The position numbers and the translations under genes were made by a program. DNA of 64,000 nt, taken from the NCBI GenBank assembly GCA_006384855.1, contig VCJN01002233.1, positions 1-64,000 of the forward strand, written 5' to 3'. Positions 9,021 through 19,027 of the stretch are shown here, in pieces. The stretch is from Tetraselmis striata. Lineage: Eukaryota; Chlorophyta; Chlorodendrophyceae; Chlorodendrales; Chlorodendraceae. Position 1 is the first letter of the stretch. Each line of letters starts with the position of its first letter. Under the pieces are notes generated by a model that saw nothing but the letters and a program-made list of their open reading frames with translations, was not told the DNA's origin and did not search any database.

Positions 9021-9662
9021 TCAGGGATAAAGGCGTTCGGTCGTCCAGGTGCCGTCCGGCGTGTCGCGGCGGAAGATGTGCCGGTCGTGCAGGCGGAAGG
9101 GCTTGTCCATCCAGAACTCGATATAGACGGGCTTGATCCGGTAGCCGGTCCAATGCGGCGGACGGGGCACCTCGCCGAGACCGAAGCGCGCGGCCTGCCG
9201 GGCCACGGCCTTTTCCAGCGCGAAACGGCTTTCCAGCGGCCGCGACTGCTGGCTCGCCCAGGCGCCGATCCGGCTGTCGCGCGGGCGTGAGGCGAAATAG
9301 GCGTCGGCCTCGCCGTCGGAGACCTGCTCGACGGGACCGCGGAAGCGCACCTGCCGGCGCAGCGACTTCCAGTGCAGCACGCCGGCGGCCTGCATGTTCT
9401 GGGACAGCTCCACGCCCTTTTGCGATTCCGTGTTGGTGTAGAACACGAAGCCGGCGGTATCGAAGCCCTTCAACAGCACCATGCGCACGTCGGGCAGGCC
9501 GTCCGACCCTGCGGTGGCGATCGCCATGGCGTTCGGGTCGTTCGGCTCTTTCTGTTCCGCCAGAGCCAGCCATTCGCCGAGCAGCGTGAACGGGTCGCCC
9601 TCGGCAACGCGTTTTTCAAGGTCCTTGGCGTCTCGTTCGGCGGTGTCGGCGTCGCGCGTCAT
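9021..9662 (-). CDS. pdxH: Pyridoxine/pyridoxamine 5'-phosphate oxidase
   Basis: This 213-residue FMN enzyme oxidises PNP/PMP to pyridoxal 5'-phosphate. Family blocks are present: [34 protein letters not shown], the [15 protein letters not shown] segment and the C-terminal RLHDR...WTTERLYP substrate/FMN region. The ATG at 9662 gives the usual length; an upstream in-frame start at 9725 would add residues the family does not have. It is a single gene. The 164 bp between it and the sigma54 activator contain nothing I recognise. Confidence 0.93.
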   Translation of the reverse strand: MTRDADTAERDAKDLEKRVAEGDPFTLLGEWLALAEQKEPNDPNAMAIATAGSDGLPDVRMVLLKGFDTAGFVFYTNTESQKGVELSQNMQAAGVLHWKSLRRQVRFRGPVEQVSDGEADAYFASRPRDSRIGAWASQQSRPLESRFALEKAVARQAARFGLGEVPRPPHWTGYRIKPVYIEFWMDKPFRLHDRHIFRRDTPDGTWTTERLYP

Positions 9663-9810
9663 GGCGGGTCCTGACCTTCTCTTCTGAAGCGGGCGGATCT
9701 GTCTGGCGGGAAGCGGCCGCGCCACGTCGCGACCGCTCGTTGCCTATGTATAGCGCGTGGCCCGCAGACGGCCAGCCCGGAACCGGGCCTTCCGCAGAGA
9801 AGACCTGAAA

Positions 9811-9838
9811 CCGGGCCTTCCGCAGCAGGAAAGCCCGG
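9811..9838 (-). terminator. Intrinsic terminator of the sulP-usp operon
   Basis: On the minus strand a hairpin (CCGGGC with inner CTTCC/GGAA pairing) lies just past the usp stop and is followed by TTTC. A second smaller hairpin, GCCCGG-AA-CCGGGC, is at 9775-9788. The 17-nt sequence AACCGGGCCTTCCGCAG occurs twice here (9781-9797 and 9809-9825), so the terminator stem looks partly duplicated. Confidence 0.55.
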
Positions 9839-9844
9839 GCCCGC

Positions 9845-10699
9845 TCAGCGGAACAGCAGCACCGGCACCTTGCAGGAGCGGATCATTTCCGTCGTGGTCG
9901 AGCCGATGATCAGCGAGCGGATGCGCGAATGGCCGTAGGCGCCCATCACCAGGAGGTCGATCCCTTCCGAGTCCACGGTCGCCGCGATGGCCGCATCCGC
10001 CTGGCCCTGGACGATGCCGGCGCGCACCTCGTAGCCGCCGGCTTCCAGCGTCGCGGTGGCATTGTCGAGCTTGCGCCGGGTTTCCGCGTTGTCGGCCCCC
10101 ACGGTGAGCAACCGGCATTCCAGTCCGGCGAAGACCTTCGAGCGGGCGATATGGTCGATGGCCTTCATGCTGCTGGTGCCGCCGTCATAGGCGACGAGAA
10201 AGCGCTTGATCGGCTTGAAGGCGCGGGCGGCGACGAGAACCGGCTTTTTCGAGGAGCGCACGATGCGCTCCAGGTTCGAGCCAAGGTGCAGCTTGGCGAA
10301 ATCCGCTGCCTCGCCGCGCTTGCCGATGACGACGAGATCGGCGTCGGCTTCCACATCTGCCAGGGTCTCGACGATGTCGCCGGTGCGCAGCCTCGTGGTG
10401 ACCGCGCTCACGCCGTCTTCCTCCAGCACGCGCTTTGCGTCGTCGAGGATGGCGCGTCCGCGTTTTTGCGAGAGCTTGGCCATCTGCGCGTCGAGATCGG
10501 AGAGTTCGTTGAGCAGCGTCGTGCGGGCACCGAGCGCAATGTTGCCGGAGAGATTGGTGGCCCCGCCCTCCGCCTGCCGGCGTCCGAGCACATGCAGCAC
10601 CTCGACGGCGGCGCCGTTGCGCTTGGCGATCCAGGCGGCGTGGTCGCACACGCTGTGCGAATAGAGCGAGCCGTCCACCAGGGCGATCAGCTTCGACAT
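9845..10699 (-). CDS. Tandem-domain universal stress protein (UspA family)
   Basis: This 284-residue cytosolic protein has two Usp domains (about 1-150 and 155-284). The second carries the ATP-binding glycine-rich motif VMGAYGHSRIRSLIIGSTT near the C-terminus; the first has VVIGKRG followed by a less complete loop. It starts 31 nt after the SulP stop, so the two form an operon. SulP-Usp pairs are common in proteobacteria, and the Usp is thought to modulate the transporter or protect during stress, though its role here is inferred. Confidence 0.88.
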   Translation of the reverse strand: MSKLIALVDGSLYSHSVCDHAAWIAKRNGAAVEVLHVLGRRQAEGGATNLSGNIALGARTTLLNELSDLDAQMAKLSQKRGRAILDDAKRVLEEDGVSAVTTRLRTGDIVETLADVEADADLVVIGKRGEAADFAKLHLGSNLERIVRSSKKPVLVAARAFKPIKRFLVAYDGGTSSMKAIDHIARSKVFAGLECRLLTVGADNAETRRKLDNATATLEAGGYEVRAGIVQGQADAAIAATVDSEGIDLLVMGAYGHSRIRSLIIGSTTTEMIRSCKVPVLLFR

Positions 10700-10730
10700 G
10701 TTGCAGTCCTTTCCGGTGTCATTTCCGGCC

Positions 10731-12215
10731 TCAGTGGCCCATCAGCCGTTCCAGCGCGCCCGGCTTGTCGTGCAGGGCGAGCTTGTCGACGATGGTCTCG
10801 CTCGCTTCGTTGATGCCGATGATCTCGACATCGGCACCCTCGCGGCGGAACTTCAACACCACCATGTCGAGCGCGGCAACCGCCGAGATGTCCCAGATGT
10901 GGGCGCGGCTGACGTTGATGGTCACCCGCTCCAGCACCTCCTTGAAGTCGAAGGCGGAGGTGAAGGCATCCGCCGAGGCGAAAAACACCTGGCCTTCCAC
11001 GACGTAGGTGCGGGCGCGCCCGTCGTCGGAGAGCGTCGAGGTGACGCGGAAGATCTGCGCGATCTTCCAGGCGAAGAAGATGCCCGACAGCAGCACGCCG
11101 ATCACCACGCCGATGGCCAGATTGTGGGTCACCACGACGCCCGCGACGGTCGCCACCATGACGATCGAGGACGAGCGCGGATGATCGCGCAGGTTCTTGA
11201 TCGACGACCAGCTAAATGTGCCGATCGACACCATGATCATGATCGCGACCAGCGCGGGCATGGGGATCTGCTTCACCCAGTCGCCGAGCGCGACGATCAG
11301 GAACAGGAGGATCACCCCGGCGGCGAAGGTCGACAGCCGGCCGCGACCGCCCGACTTCACGTTGATCATCGACTGGCCGATCATCGCGCAGCCGGCCATG
11401 CCGCCGATGAAGCCCGTGGCGGTGTTGGCGACGCCCTGGCCGATGCACTCCTGGTTCTTGTCGCTCTCCGTATCGGTGAGGTCGTCGACGATGGAGGCTG
11501 TCATCAGGCTTTCCAGCAGGCCGACCGCCGCGACACCCGCCGAATAGGGCAGGATGATCATCAGCGTTTCGAGCGTCAGCGGAATGTCGGGGATGAGGAA
11601 CACCGGCAGCGTGTCCGGCAGCTCGCCCATGTCGCCGACGGTGCGCACGTCGAAGCCGAAGAAAATCGCTGCCGCCGTCAGCACCAGGATGCACACCAGC
11701 GGCGAGGGCACCGCCGTCGTCAGGCGCGGAAACAGGTAGATGATCGCAAGGCCGGCGGCGACCATCGCATAGGTCAGCCAGGTCACGCCGATCAGCTCCG
11801 GCAGCTGCGCCATGAAGATCAGGATGGCGAGCGCGTTGACGAAGCCGGTCATCACCGAGCGCGACACGAAGCGCATCACGTCGCCGAGCCTGAGCAGGCC
11901 GGCGACGATCTGCAGCAATCCGGCGAGCACGGTGGCGGCGAGCAGATACTGCAGCCCGTGTTCCTTGACCAGCGTGACCATGAGCACGGCGGTCGCGGCG
12001 GTGGCGGCGGAAATCATCCCCGGCCGTCCGCCGACGATCGCGGTGATCACCGCGATGGAAAAGGACGCGTAGAGGCCGACCTTGGGATCGACCCCGGCGA
12101 TGATGGAAAAGGCGATTGCCTCGGGGATCAGGGCCAGCGCGACCACGAGGCCGGAGAGCAGATCGCGGCGCACGTTGCCGGTCCACTGGTCGCGGTAGGC
12201 GAGGAGTGAGAACAT
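10731..12215 (-). CDS. SulP-family inorganic anion transporter with STAS domain
   Basis: This 494-residue inner-membrane permease has the SulP transmembrane core (residues about 10-390, with [29 protein letters not shown] at the N-terminus and [12 protein letters not shown] in the middle) and a C-terminal cytoplasmic STAS domain (about 400-490). The start at 12215 gives the standard N-terminus; a longer upstream reading is basic and unconserved. SulP proteins carry sulfate, bicarbonate or other anions. The next gene is usp. A dab system in the same window makes bicarbonate a possible substrate, but sulfate is equally likely. Confidence 0.9.
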   Translation of the reverse strand: MFSLLAYRDQWTGNVRRDLLSGLVVALALIPEAIAFSIIAGVDPKVGLYASFSIAVITAIVGGRPGMISAATAATAVLMVTLVKEHGLQYLLAATVLAGLLQIVAGLLRLGDVMRFVSRSVMTGFVNALAILIFMAQLPELIGVTWLTYAMVAAGLAIIYLFPRLTTAVPSPLVCILVLTAAAIFFGFDVRTVGDMGELPDTLPVFLIPDIPLTLETLMIILPYSAGVAAVGLLESLMTASIVDDLTDTESDKNQECIGQGVANTATGFIGGMAGCAMIGQSMINVKSGGRGRLSTFAAGVILLFLIVALGDWVKQIPMPALVAIMIMVSIGTFSWSSIKNLRDHPRSSSIVMVATVAGVVVTHNLAIGVVIGVLLSGIFFAWKIAQIFRVTSTLSDDGRARTYVVEGQVFFASADAFTSAFDFKEVLERVTINVSRAHIWDISAVAALDMVVLKFRREGADVEIIGINEASETIVDKLALHDKPGALERLMGH

Positions 12216-12473
12216 GAAATATCCAATTCTGTCGCGCGAGGTCGGCCGCCGGCGCGTCTCGCTGCAGTTCCGTGGGCGCGTCCGCGCCGCCATGGGTCGA
12301 TGGCCGCTGCGGGCCGTCCCGGACCGTCGGGTCCTGCGGTCGCCTGCGTTTTAGGGCGAAGCCTTTTGCATTGCAACACGGCCGGCCGCCGCGTCATGCG
12401 CGCCTTGCGGGGTTTCTGTCTGCGGTGGACGGCGCGCGGCGCCTGCGCGTTTGCAGTCGGTCCGCGCCTGTGC

Positions 12474-12502
12474 CTTGCGGTGCGCGAAGCAGCCACTTAT
12501 AT
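12474..12502 (+). promoter_or_regulatory. Candidate heat-shock (RpoH) promoter of dnaK
   Basis: CTTG (12474-12477) and CTTATAT (12496-12502) are 18 nt apart, matching the alphaproteobacterial sigma32 pattern CTTG-N17/18-CYTATNT. The leader to the dnaK start would be about 170 nt. The rest of the 464-bp gap (12216-12679) between the divergent sulP and dnaK genes holds no gene that I can support. Confidence 0.5.
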
Positions 12503-12679
12503 AGCGGGCACGTCTTGTCACCGGGGCGGGGTCGCGATGCAGCGGCCTTTCGCGGGGGCAAATCAGATTGCACCAACAAGCTGACCTGAAATCCGTACTG
12601 ATAAGCGGGACGCACTGACATAGGGACCGGCCCGATGCCGCAATGGGTCCGACCGGTCTGCTGAAAAGGAGAAGTGAAA

Positions 12680-13422
12680 ATGGCAAAGGTCATTGGTATC
12701 GACCTCGGCACGACCAACTCGTGCATCGCCGTCATGGACGGCAAGACCCCCAAGGTTATCGAGAATTCCGAAGGCGCGCGCACGACGCCGTCGATGGTGG
12801 CATTTTCCGACGATGGCGAGCGCCTCGTCGGCCAGCCGGCCAAGCGCCAGGCAGTCACCAATCCGACCGGCACTCTGTTCGCCGTGAAGCGCCTGATCGG
12901 CCGTCGCTATGACGACCCGACGGTCGCCAAGGACAAGGAGCTTGTCCCCTACAACATCGTCAAGGCCGACAATGGCGACGCATGGGTCGAGATCGACGGC
13001 GAGAAATACTCCCCCTCTCAGATTTCGGCCCTGATCCTCGGGAAGATGAAAGAGACCGCCGAGAGCTACCTCGGCGAGGAGGTGACGCAGGCGGTCATCA
13101 CGGTCCCCGCCTATTTCAACGACGCCCAGCGCCAGGCGACGAAGGATGCCGGCAAGATCGCCGGCCTTGAAGTTCTGCGCATCATCAACGAGCCCACGGC
13201 AGCGGCACTGGCCTATGGTCTGGACAAGAAAGAGACCAAGACGATCGCCGTTTACGACCTTGGCGGCGGTACCTTCGACATCACCATTCTGGAAATCGAC
13301 GACGGTCTCTTCGAGGTGAAGTCGACCAATGGCGACACCTTCCTGGGTGGTGAAGACTTCGACATGCGCATCGTCAACTATCTGGCGGGCGAGTTCAAAA
13401 AGGAAAACGGCGTCGATCTGAC

Positions 13423-13455
<33 letters not shown>

Positions 13456-14614
13456 AGCCGCGGAGAAGGCCAAGATCGAATTGTCCTCCTCCTCTCAGAC
13501 GGAGATCAACCAGCCGTTCATCTCGATGGACCCCAAAGGCGGGCAGCCGCTGCACATGGTCATGAAGCTGACCCGCGCCAAGCTGGAAAGCCTCGTGAAC
13601 GACCTGATCAAACAGTCGCTGAAGCCCTGTCAGGCCGCCCTGAAAGATGCCGGTCTGTCGAAAGGCGACATCGACGAGGTGGTTCTGGTCGGCGGTATGA
13701 CCCGGATGCCCAAAGTCATCGAGGAGGTTACCAACTTCTTCGGCAAGGAGCCGAACAAGGGCGTGAACCCCGATGAAGTGGTCGCCATGGGTGCCGCCAT
13801 TCAGGCCGGCGTTCTGCAGGGCGATGTGAAGGATGTGGTCCTGCTGGATGTCACGCCGCTGTCTCTCGGCATCGAAACGCTTGGCGGTGTCTTCACCCGT
13901 CTGATCGACCGCAACACCACGATCCCGACCAAGAAGTCGCAGATTTTCTCGACCGCCGAAGACAACCAGAACGCGGTGACGATCCGGGTGTTCCAGGGTG
14001 AGCGGGAAATGGCGACGGACAACAAGATGCTCGGCCAGTTCAACCTTGAAGACATCCCGCCAGCACCGCGCGGCATGCCCCAGATCGAGGTGACGTTCGA
14101 CATCGACGCCAACGGCATCGTGTCCGTGTCGGCCAAGGACAAGGGCACCGGCAAGGAACAGAACATCACGATCCAGGCGTCGGGTGGTCTGTCCGACGAG
14201 GACATCGAGAAGATGGTCCGCGACGCCGAAGAGAATGCCGAAGCCGACAAGCAGCGCAAGGAATTGGTCGAAGCCAAGAACCAGGCCGAAAGCCTGATCC
14301 ACTCGACCCAGAAATCGCTGGAAGAGCATGCCGACAAGGTCGATCCCACCACGGTGGAAGCTATCGAGCTTGCCATCAAGGCGCTGGAAGAGCAGATGGA
14401 GAGCGAAGACGCCGGCAAGATCAAGGGCGGCATCCAGAATGTCACCGAAGCGGCCATGAAACTGGGCGAAGCGATCTACAAGGCCCAGCAGGAAGAGGCC
14501 GGCGCTTCGGCGGAGGGTGCGGAAGACGCGCCCAAGGCCGATGACGACGTCGTCGATGCCGACTTCGAGGAAGTCAGCGACGACGACGACAAGAACGACA
14601 AGAAGTCGGCCTGA
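12680..14614 (+). CDS. dnaK: Chaperone DnaK (Hsp70)
   Basis: This 644-residue Hsp70 has a nucleotide-binding domain beginning [13 protein letters not shown], phosphate loops YDLGGGTFD and [11 protein letters not shown], and the interdomain linker [13 protein letters not shown] substrate-binding domain follows, with an acidic tail ending in [12 protein letters not shown]. It refolds proteins in an ATP cycle with DnaJ and GrpE. AAGGAG sits 8-13 nt before the ATG at 12680; the GTG two codons earlier is less likely. A candidate RpoH promoter lies upstream. dnaJ is separated from it here by an FkbM methyltransferase gene and a terminator. Confidence 0.98.
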
Positions 14615-14628
14615 CCCGGCAATCGAAC

Positions 14629-14656
14629 CGGCGCAGTCCCCACGGGGGCTGCGCCG
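14629..14656 (+). terminator. Intrinsic terminator after dnaK
   Basis: A GC-rich hairpin (CGGCGCAGTCCCC / GGGGGCTGCGCCG) is followed by TCTTCGTTT, 15 nt past the dnaK stop. It would uncouple dnaK from the genes downstream. Confidence 0.75.
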
Positions 14657-14715
14657 TCTTCGTTTGCGGGCCGCCCGCATTTCGCGACATTTCAGACGGA
14701 ACTGGGACCGGGGGC

Positions 14716-15579
14716 ATGACGCCGCGTTCGCTTGATCCTCCATTCGGCGCCCATGCCTTTTCGGGGCCGCTGGAGTCCTTGCGCCGGATGGCGGCGCTGA
14801 TGCCGAAGAACCGCCTCGGCCGGATCTGCGTGTCCGCGATCCGCCGCCTGGTGGTGCGCGGCCGTCCCGGCCCCTTCGACGTCGAGGTGTTCCCGAGCGT
14901 TCGTGCGCGGCTCTATCCGGCGTCCAACCGCTGCGAGAAGCGCGCGGTCGCCGGCGTCCAGCTCTTCGACTTCGGCGAACGAATGGCCCTGCGTGAGGCG
15001 TGTCTCTCCTCGCCGTCCGCGCCCTTCGTCTTTGTCGACCTTGGCGCCAATGTCGGGCTTTACAGCCTGTGGATGGTGTCGGTCGCCCGCGAGGCGAACC
15101 GTCCGTTCCAGGGGCTTGCGGTCGAGCCCGACCCGGAAACCCGGGCGCGGCTGGAAGACAATCTCGCCGCCTCCTGCGCGTCGGACATCGTTGCGGTTGC
15201 CCCCGTTGCGGTCGGCGAGACCGCCGGTCGGGGTGCGATCGTGACGCACGGCCAGAACCGGGGCGAGCATATGGTTCGCGCCGCGGAGGCCTCCGACGCC
15301 GACACCGTGGAGATCCTGACCGTGCAGGAGATCTGTGCGCGTCACGGGGTCTCCCGGATCGACGCGATGAAAATCGATCTTGAAGGCCACGACGAGGGCG
15401 CGTTGCGCGGACTGTTTTCCGGTGCACCGGACACGCTCTGGCCGCAGCTCATCGTCGTGGAAGCCGGCAAGGGCGCCGACCTGCCACCGGTGGTGCGCCT
15501 TTGCCTCGACAACGGATACCGGCTCGATCGCCGCACGCGGTTGAATGCGCTGCTGACGCGCGCCTCCCGCCCAAGCTGA
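14716..15579 (+). CDS. FkbM-family SAM-dependent methyltransferase
   Basis: This 287-residue protein has the FkbM methyltransferase fold: SAM-binding FVFVDLGANVGLYSLWM (about residues 108-124), an acidic VEPDPETRARLEDN loop, and IDAMKIDLEGHDEGALRG near the C-terminus. FkbM enzymes O-methylate sugars, lipids or secondary metabolites, but the substrate here is unknown. It sits between dnaK and dnaJ, which are usually adjacent. The dnaJ start is only 12 nt after its stop, so it may share transcripts with dnaJ. Confidence 0.8.
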   Translation: MTPRSLDPPFGAHAFSGPLESLRRMAALMPKNRLGRICVSAIRRLVVRGRPGPFDVEVFPSVRARLYPASNRCEKRAVAGVQLFDFGERMALREACLSSPSAPFVFVDLGANVGLYSLWMVSVAREANRPFQGLAVEPDPETRARLEDNLAASCASDIVAVAPVAVGETAGRGAIVTHGQNRGEHMVRAAEASDADTVEILTVQEICARHGVSRIDAMKIDLEGHDEGALRGLFSGAPDTLWPQLIVVEAGKGADLPPVVRLCLDNGYRLDRRTRLNALLTRASRPS

Positions 15580-15591
15580 TGGAACGACCGA

Positions 15592-16719
15592 ATGGAAAAG
15601 CGTGATTACTACGAGGTTCTGGGGTCTCCCGCGATGCCGACGGCACGGTGCTGAAGAGCGCCTACCGCAAGCTTGCGATGAAATATCACCCCGACCGCAA
15701 TCCCGGCGACGCGGAGGCCGAGGGCCGCTTCAAGGAAGTGAGCGAGGCCTATGACACGCTGAAGGACAGCCAGAAGCGGGCGGCCTACGACCGCTTCGGC
15801 CATGCCGCCTTCGAAAACGGCGGCTTCGGCGCGCAGGGCGGGCGGCCATCCCGGCGATTTCGCCTCCGCCATGTCGGACATCTTCGACGAGTTCTTCGGC
15901 ATGGGCGGCGGGCGCCGGTCGGGCGGTCGCGACCGGGGAGCGGACCTGCGCTACAATCTCGAGATCTCGCTCGAAGACGCCTACACCGGCAAGTCGGTGG
16001 AGATCGAGGTGCCGACGTCGGTCTCCTGCGAGGCCTGTTCCGGCTCGGGTGCCAAGCCCGGCAGCGCGCCCACCACCTGCCGCACCTGCGGCGGCTCGGG
16101 CCGGGTGCGCGCCTCGCAAGGCTTCTTCACGCTGGAGCGCGCCTGCGCCGCCTGCCAAGGGCGCGGCCAGGTGATCTCCGACCCTTGCGGCGACTGCGGC
16201 GGCGCCGGCCGCAAGACCGTCAACCGCAATCTCTCCGTCAGCATCCCCGCCGGCATCGAGGATGGCACCCGCATCCGCCTCGGCGGCGAGGGCGAGGCCG
16301 GCCTGCGCGGCGGCCCGTCGGGCGATCTCTACATCTTCCTGTCGATCCGCCCGCATGCCTTCTTCCAGCGCGACGGCGCGGATCTCTATTGCCGGGTGCC
16401 TATCTCCATGACCACGGCGGCGCTCGGCGGCCAGTTCGAGGTGCCGACGCTTGCCGGCGACATGACCCGCGTCAAGGTGCCCGAAGGCACCCAGGCCGGA
16501 AAGCAGTTCCGCCTGCGCGGCAAGGGCATGCCGGTGATGCGCTCGCAGAGTTTCGGCGACACCTACATTCAGGTGACGGTCGAGACGCCGACCAATCTGA
16601 CCAAGCGCCAGCGCGAGCTGCTTGCCGAATTCGAGGAGGAATCCTCCGGCGAAACCCATCCGGAATCGCATGGCTTCTTCGCCAAGGTGAAGGATTTCCT
16701 CGACAATCTGGGAACGTGA
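15592..16719 (+). CDS. dnaJ: Chaperone DnaJ (Hsp40), reading frame interrupted as sequenced
   Basis: All DnaJ parts are present: a J domain from [11 protein letters not shown] with [10 protein letters not shown], a short G/F region ([12 protein letters not shown]), four CxxCxGxG zinc repeats ([32 protein letters not shown]) and the C-terminal substrate-binding domains. The frame breaks twice. About one base is missing in a G run near 15622, and about one extra base lies in the GGGCGGGCGG stretch near 15842, which restores the original frame. As written, the first frame stops shortly after the J-domain start. Two compensating indels in an important chaperone suggest sequencing error. It follows fkbM by 12 nt. 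Confidence 0.85.
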
Positions 16720-16755
16720 TGTCCCGCTGCAGGTATCGGCATGCGGGTATGCCTT

Positions 16756-16792
16756 GAATTTGCCATGAGACTTGCGCATTGATGGCAAATTC
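16756..16792 (+). terminator. Inverted repeat after dnaJ, possible terminator
   Basis: Perfect 11-bp arms GAATTTGCCAT (16756-16766) and ATGGCAAATTC (16782-16792) with a 15-nt loop are followed by GTTTTCTC. It lies between the dnaJ stop and the pmtA-like start. It could end the dnaJ transcript or act as an operator or leader for the next gene. Confidence 0.5.
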
Positions 16793-16813
16793 GTTTTCTC
16801 AAGGGATTTCAGC

Positions 16814-17419
16814 ATGCTCGAGGTTTCCGCTCGTAAGGTGAAGGGCTTGTCGGCGAAGCTTGCCGACGAGGTCCGCTTCATCCGCAGCTGGGCGGAGAAC
16901 CCGCTTACCACCGGTGCCGTCAGCCCGTCCGGTCCCGACCTGACACGGCGCATGGCCGCCTTCATCGAGACCGACCGGCCCGGACAGGTGCTGGAGATCG
17001 GTCCCGGAACCGGCGTCGTCACCCATGCCATCCTGGAGCGCGGCCTGCTGCCGGCCCGCGTGATCGCGCTCGAATACAACGAGAGCTTCTGCGCCCTGCT
17101 GCGCCGCCGCTATCCCGACATGAAGGTGGTCCAGGGCGACGCCTACAAGCTGCGCGAGACGCTGGCCGATGTGCCGGAAGGCTCGCTTGCCAGCATCGTC
17201 TCCTCCATGCCGTTGTTCTCGCGGCCGAAAGAGGAACGCCGTTCGCTGCTGATGCAGGCCTTCGAGCTGCTGCCGCCGGGCGCCCCCTTCATCCAGTTTT
17301 CCTACGCGCTGGTCCCGCCGATCGCGCCCGAGCCGGAGCTGTTCTCCGTCGAGCGCAGCGGTTGGATCCTGAAAAACCTGCCCCCGGCGCGGGTCTGGGT
17401 CTACCGCAAGACGGTGTGA
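16814..17419 (+). CDS. pmtA: PmtA-like phospholipid N-methyltransferase
   Basis: This 201-residue class I SAM methyltransferase starts at an ATG preceded by AAGGGA. It carries the N-terminal EVRFIRSWAENPLTTGAVSPSG block typical of rhizobial PmtA, then the SAM motif VLEIGPGTGVVTHAIL (about 57-72). This family methylates phosphatidylethanolamine stepwise towards phosphatidylcholine at the membrane. Its place downstream of dnaJ matches rhizobial gene order. Some PmtA relatives are annotated as rRNA adenine dimethylases because the SAM domains are alike; the N-terminal block favours PmtA. Confidence 0.75.
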   Translation: MLEVSARKVKGLSAKLADEVRFIRSWAENPLTTGAVSPSGPDLTRRMAAFIETDRPGQVLEIGPGTGVVTHAILERGLLPARVIALEYNESFCALLRRRYPDMKVVQGDAYKLRETLADVPEGSLASIVSSMPLFSRPKEERRSLLMQAFELLPPGAPFIQFSYALVPPIAPEPELFSVERSGWILKNLPPARVWVYRKTV

Positions 17420-17506
17420 CGGCCCCTCGCCGGCCTGCTTTCCGCGACCTCTCCGCAAGACCGCAGCGGCGGCGTGTCGTCGCCGCTGTGTCTGTTGTGG
17501 CCGGGG

Positions 17507-18004
17507 TCATGTGTAGGCGCCTGCCGAGTATGTCAGCTCGTAGCTGTGGCTGTAGAGCTCGAAGACAATGCCGAACGGATCCTCGACATAGACCATGCGG
17601 TAGGGCTTCTTGTTCGGATAATACTCCCTGATCGGCATGCGCTGCTTTCCGCCGGCAGCAACGATCTTTGCCAGAAGCCCTTCAAGGTCCGGGTCCTGAA
17701 TGGCGAAGTGAAACGTTCCGTGCTGGCGAAACGCGAGATTGTCGTCAGGGGCCCTGTTGCCTGCAAACTCGAACAGCTCGATGCCGACACGGTCTGCTGT
17801 GGCGAGATGGGCAATGCGCAGTTTTGTCCAGCCGGGTCCGAAGACGTCCTTGCACATTTGCCCGATATCGCTGTCGTCTTCGACGATCTCGGTCGGCTCC
17901 ATGATCGTGTAGAAGCCAAGCACCTCGGTGTAGAATTTCACGGCCGCCTCCACGTCGGGCACGGACAGGCCGATATGGGAAAAACTTCTGGGTGTGGGTC
18001 GCAT
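17507..18004 (-). CDS. Glyoxalase/bleomycin-resistance (VOC) family protein
   Basis: This 165-residue VOC-fold metalloprotein has FSHIGLSVPDVEAAVKFYTEVLGF at the N-terminus. Metal-ligand candidates are His10 (SHIG), Glu in GIELFEF, His in TFHFAIQ and Glu in GIVFELYS, the His-Glu-His-Glu set of lyases and dioxygenase-like members. The start at 18004 is preferred over upstream codons that read into the operator. It is divergent from a LysR gene that probably controls it. The substrate is unknown; glutathione-lactaldehyde is only one possibility. Confidence 0.8.
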   Translation of the reverse strand: MRPTPRSFSHIGLSVPDVEAAVKFYTEVLGFYTIMEPTEIVEDDSDIGQMCKDVFGPGWTKLRIAHLATADRVGIELFEFAGNRAPDDNLAFRQHGTFHFAIQDPDLEGLLAKIVAAGGKQRMPIREYYPNKKPYRMVYVEDPFGIVFELYSHSYELTYSAGAYT

Positions 18005-18106
18005 GATGAGTGCCTCGTCTTGGATGTGATGGCGCAAATCTACCCTTGACGGCGATACATGAAAAATTATCATTTATTCTGATTTCAATAACAAAAAGAA
18101 ATCAAA
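18005..18106. promoter_or_regulatory. Divergent VOC/LysR operator region
   Basis: This is an AT-rich 102-bp gap between divergent starts. It holds TGATTTC (18080-18086) and its complement GAAATCA (18098-18104) separated by 11 nt, a LysR-type T-N11-A dyad. The second arm nearly touches the LysR start codon, which suggests autoregulation. Confidence 0.45.
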
Positions 18107-19027
18107 ATGATCAACGCGACCTGGCTGGAAACCTTCACGGTTCTTTGCGAAACGGGGCATTTCACCCGCACGGCGGAACATCTGGGAATGACGCAGCCGG
18201 GTGTGTCGCAACATGTCCGCAAGCTTGAAGAACAGCTTGGCCAGGCGCTTATATCCCGGCATGGCAAATCCTTCGCCTTGACGGCGGCGGGTGAGGACAT
18301 CTGGGCGCTGGGTCGGGCGCGGCGCTTGGAGGAGCGGGATCTTCTCGAGAAAATCCGGGAGGATTCGCCGGATGTCGGAGCGATCTCCGTCGCCTGTTCC
18401 GGCAGTTTCGCCATGCTGCTCTATCCGCGGGTGATGGATCTGATGATTGCCTCGCCTTTGTTGCAGATCCGCATGGAGGCAACGCCCCAAAGCGCGATCT
18501 TGCAGGGGATTGCAACGCGGCGGTTCGATCTGGGCGTCGTCGATCGCAAGCCGGAGCATCCAAGGCTTCATGCGGAACGGATCGGGGCGGAGGACCTGTG
18601 CCTTGTTCTGCCGGCCGACGCGGAAGCTGGACAGCCGGATTTCGAGGACCTGGAAGCACGGGGGTTCATTGCGCATCCGGACGGGTTCGGGTACGCGGAC
18701 GAGGTGTTTGCGCTCAACTACCCCGAGGCGTTCAGAGGCTCGGACCACCTGCAGGTTCGCGGCTTCGTCAATCAGATCAGTCAGATCCCGGCGCCGGTCT
18801 CGCGCGGTATCGGCTATACGCTGCTACCGCGCAGCGGCGTCGAGGCCTTTCCCCAAAGGGATAGGCTTTGCATCGCGCCGCTGCGCGAGACGCGCCGGCA
18901 TGAGCTTTGGCTGGCGTCAGAGCGTGGCCGCCCGATGCCGGCCCGCATGTCCCGCGTCTCCGCTCTGATTGCCGAGGTCGCCCGGGATCTGGAGGGGGAT
19001 CCCCTCAGATCGGGTTCACCAGCCTGA
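18107..19027 (+). CDS. LysR-family transcriptional regulator
   Basis: This 306-residue LysR protein has a winged helix-turn-helix at residues 1-60 (HFTRTAEHLGMTQPGVSQHVRKLEEQLG) and a periplasmic-binding-like effector domain from about 90. It is divergent from the VOC gene and its stop overlaps the end of the convergent mdeB gene by 23 nt. It is most likely the local regulator of the VOC gene; the ligand is unknown. Confidence 0.9.
   Translation: MINATWLETFTVLCETGHFTRTAEHLGMTQPGVSQHVRKLEEQLGQALISRHGKSFALTAAGEDIWALGRARRLEERDLLEKIREDSPDVGAISVACSGSFAMLLYPRVMDLMIASPLLQIRMEATPQSAILQGIATRRFDLGVVDRKPEHPRLHAERIGAEDLCLVLPADAEAGQPDFEDLEARGFIAHPDGFGYADEVFALNYPEAFRGSDHLQVRGFVNQISQIPAPVSRGIGYTLLPRSGVEAFPQRDRLCIAPLRETRRHELWLASERGRPMPARMSRVSALIAEVARDLEGDPLRSGSPA

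Noticed and set aside
12563-15427. A 954-codon open frame opposite dnaK
   Set aside because: Long antisense frames opposite dnaK are a known composition effect; no start context or family match.
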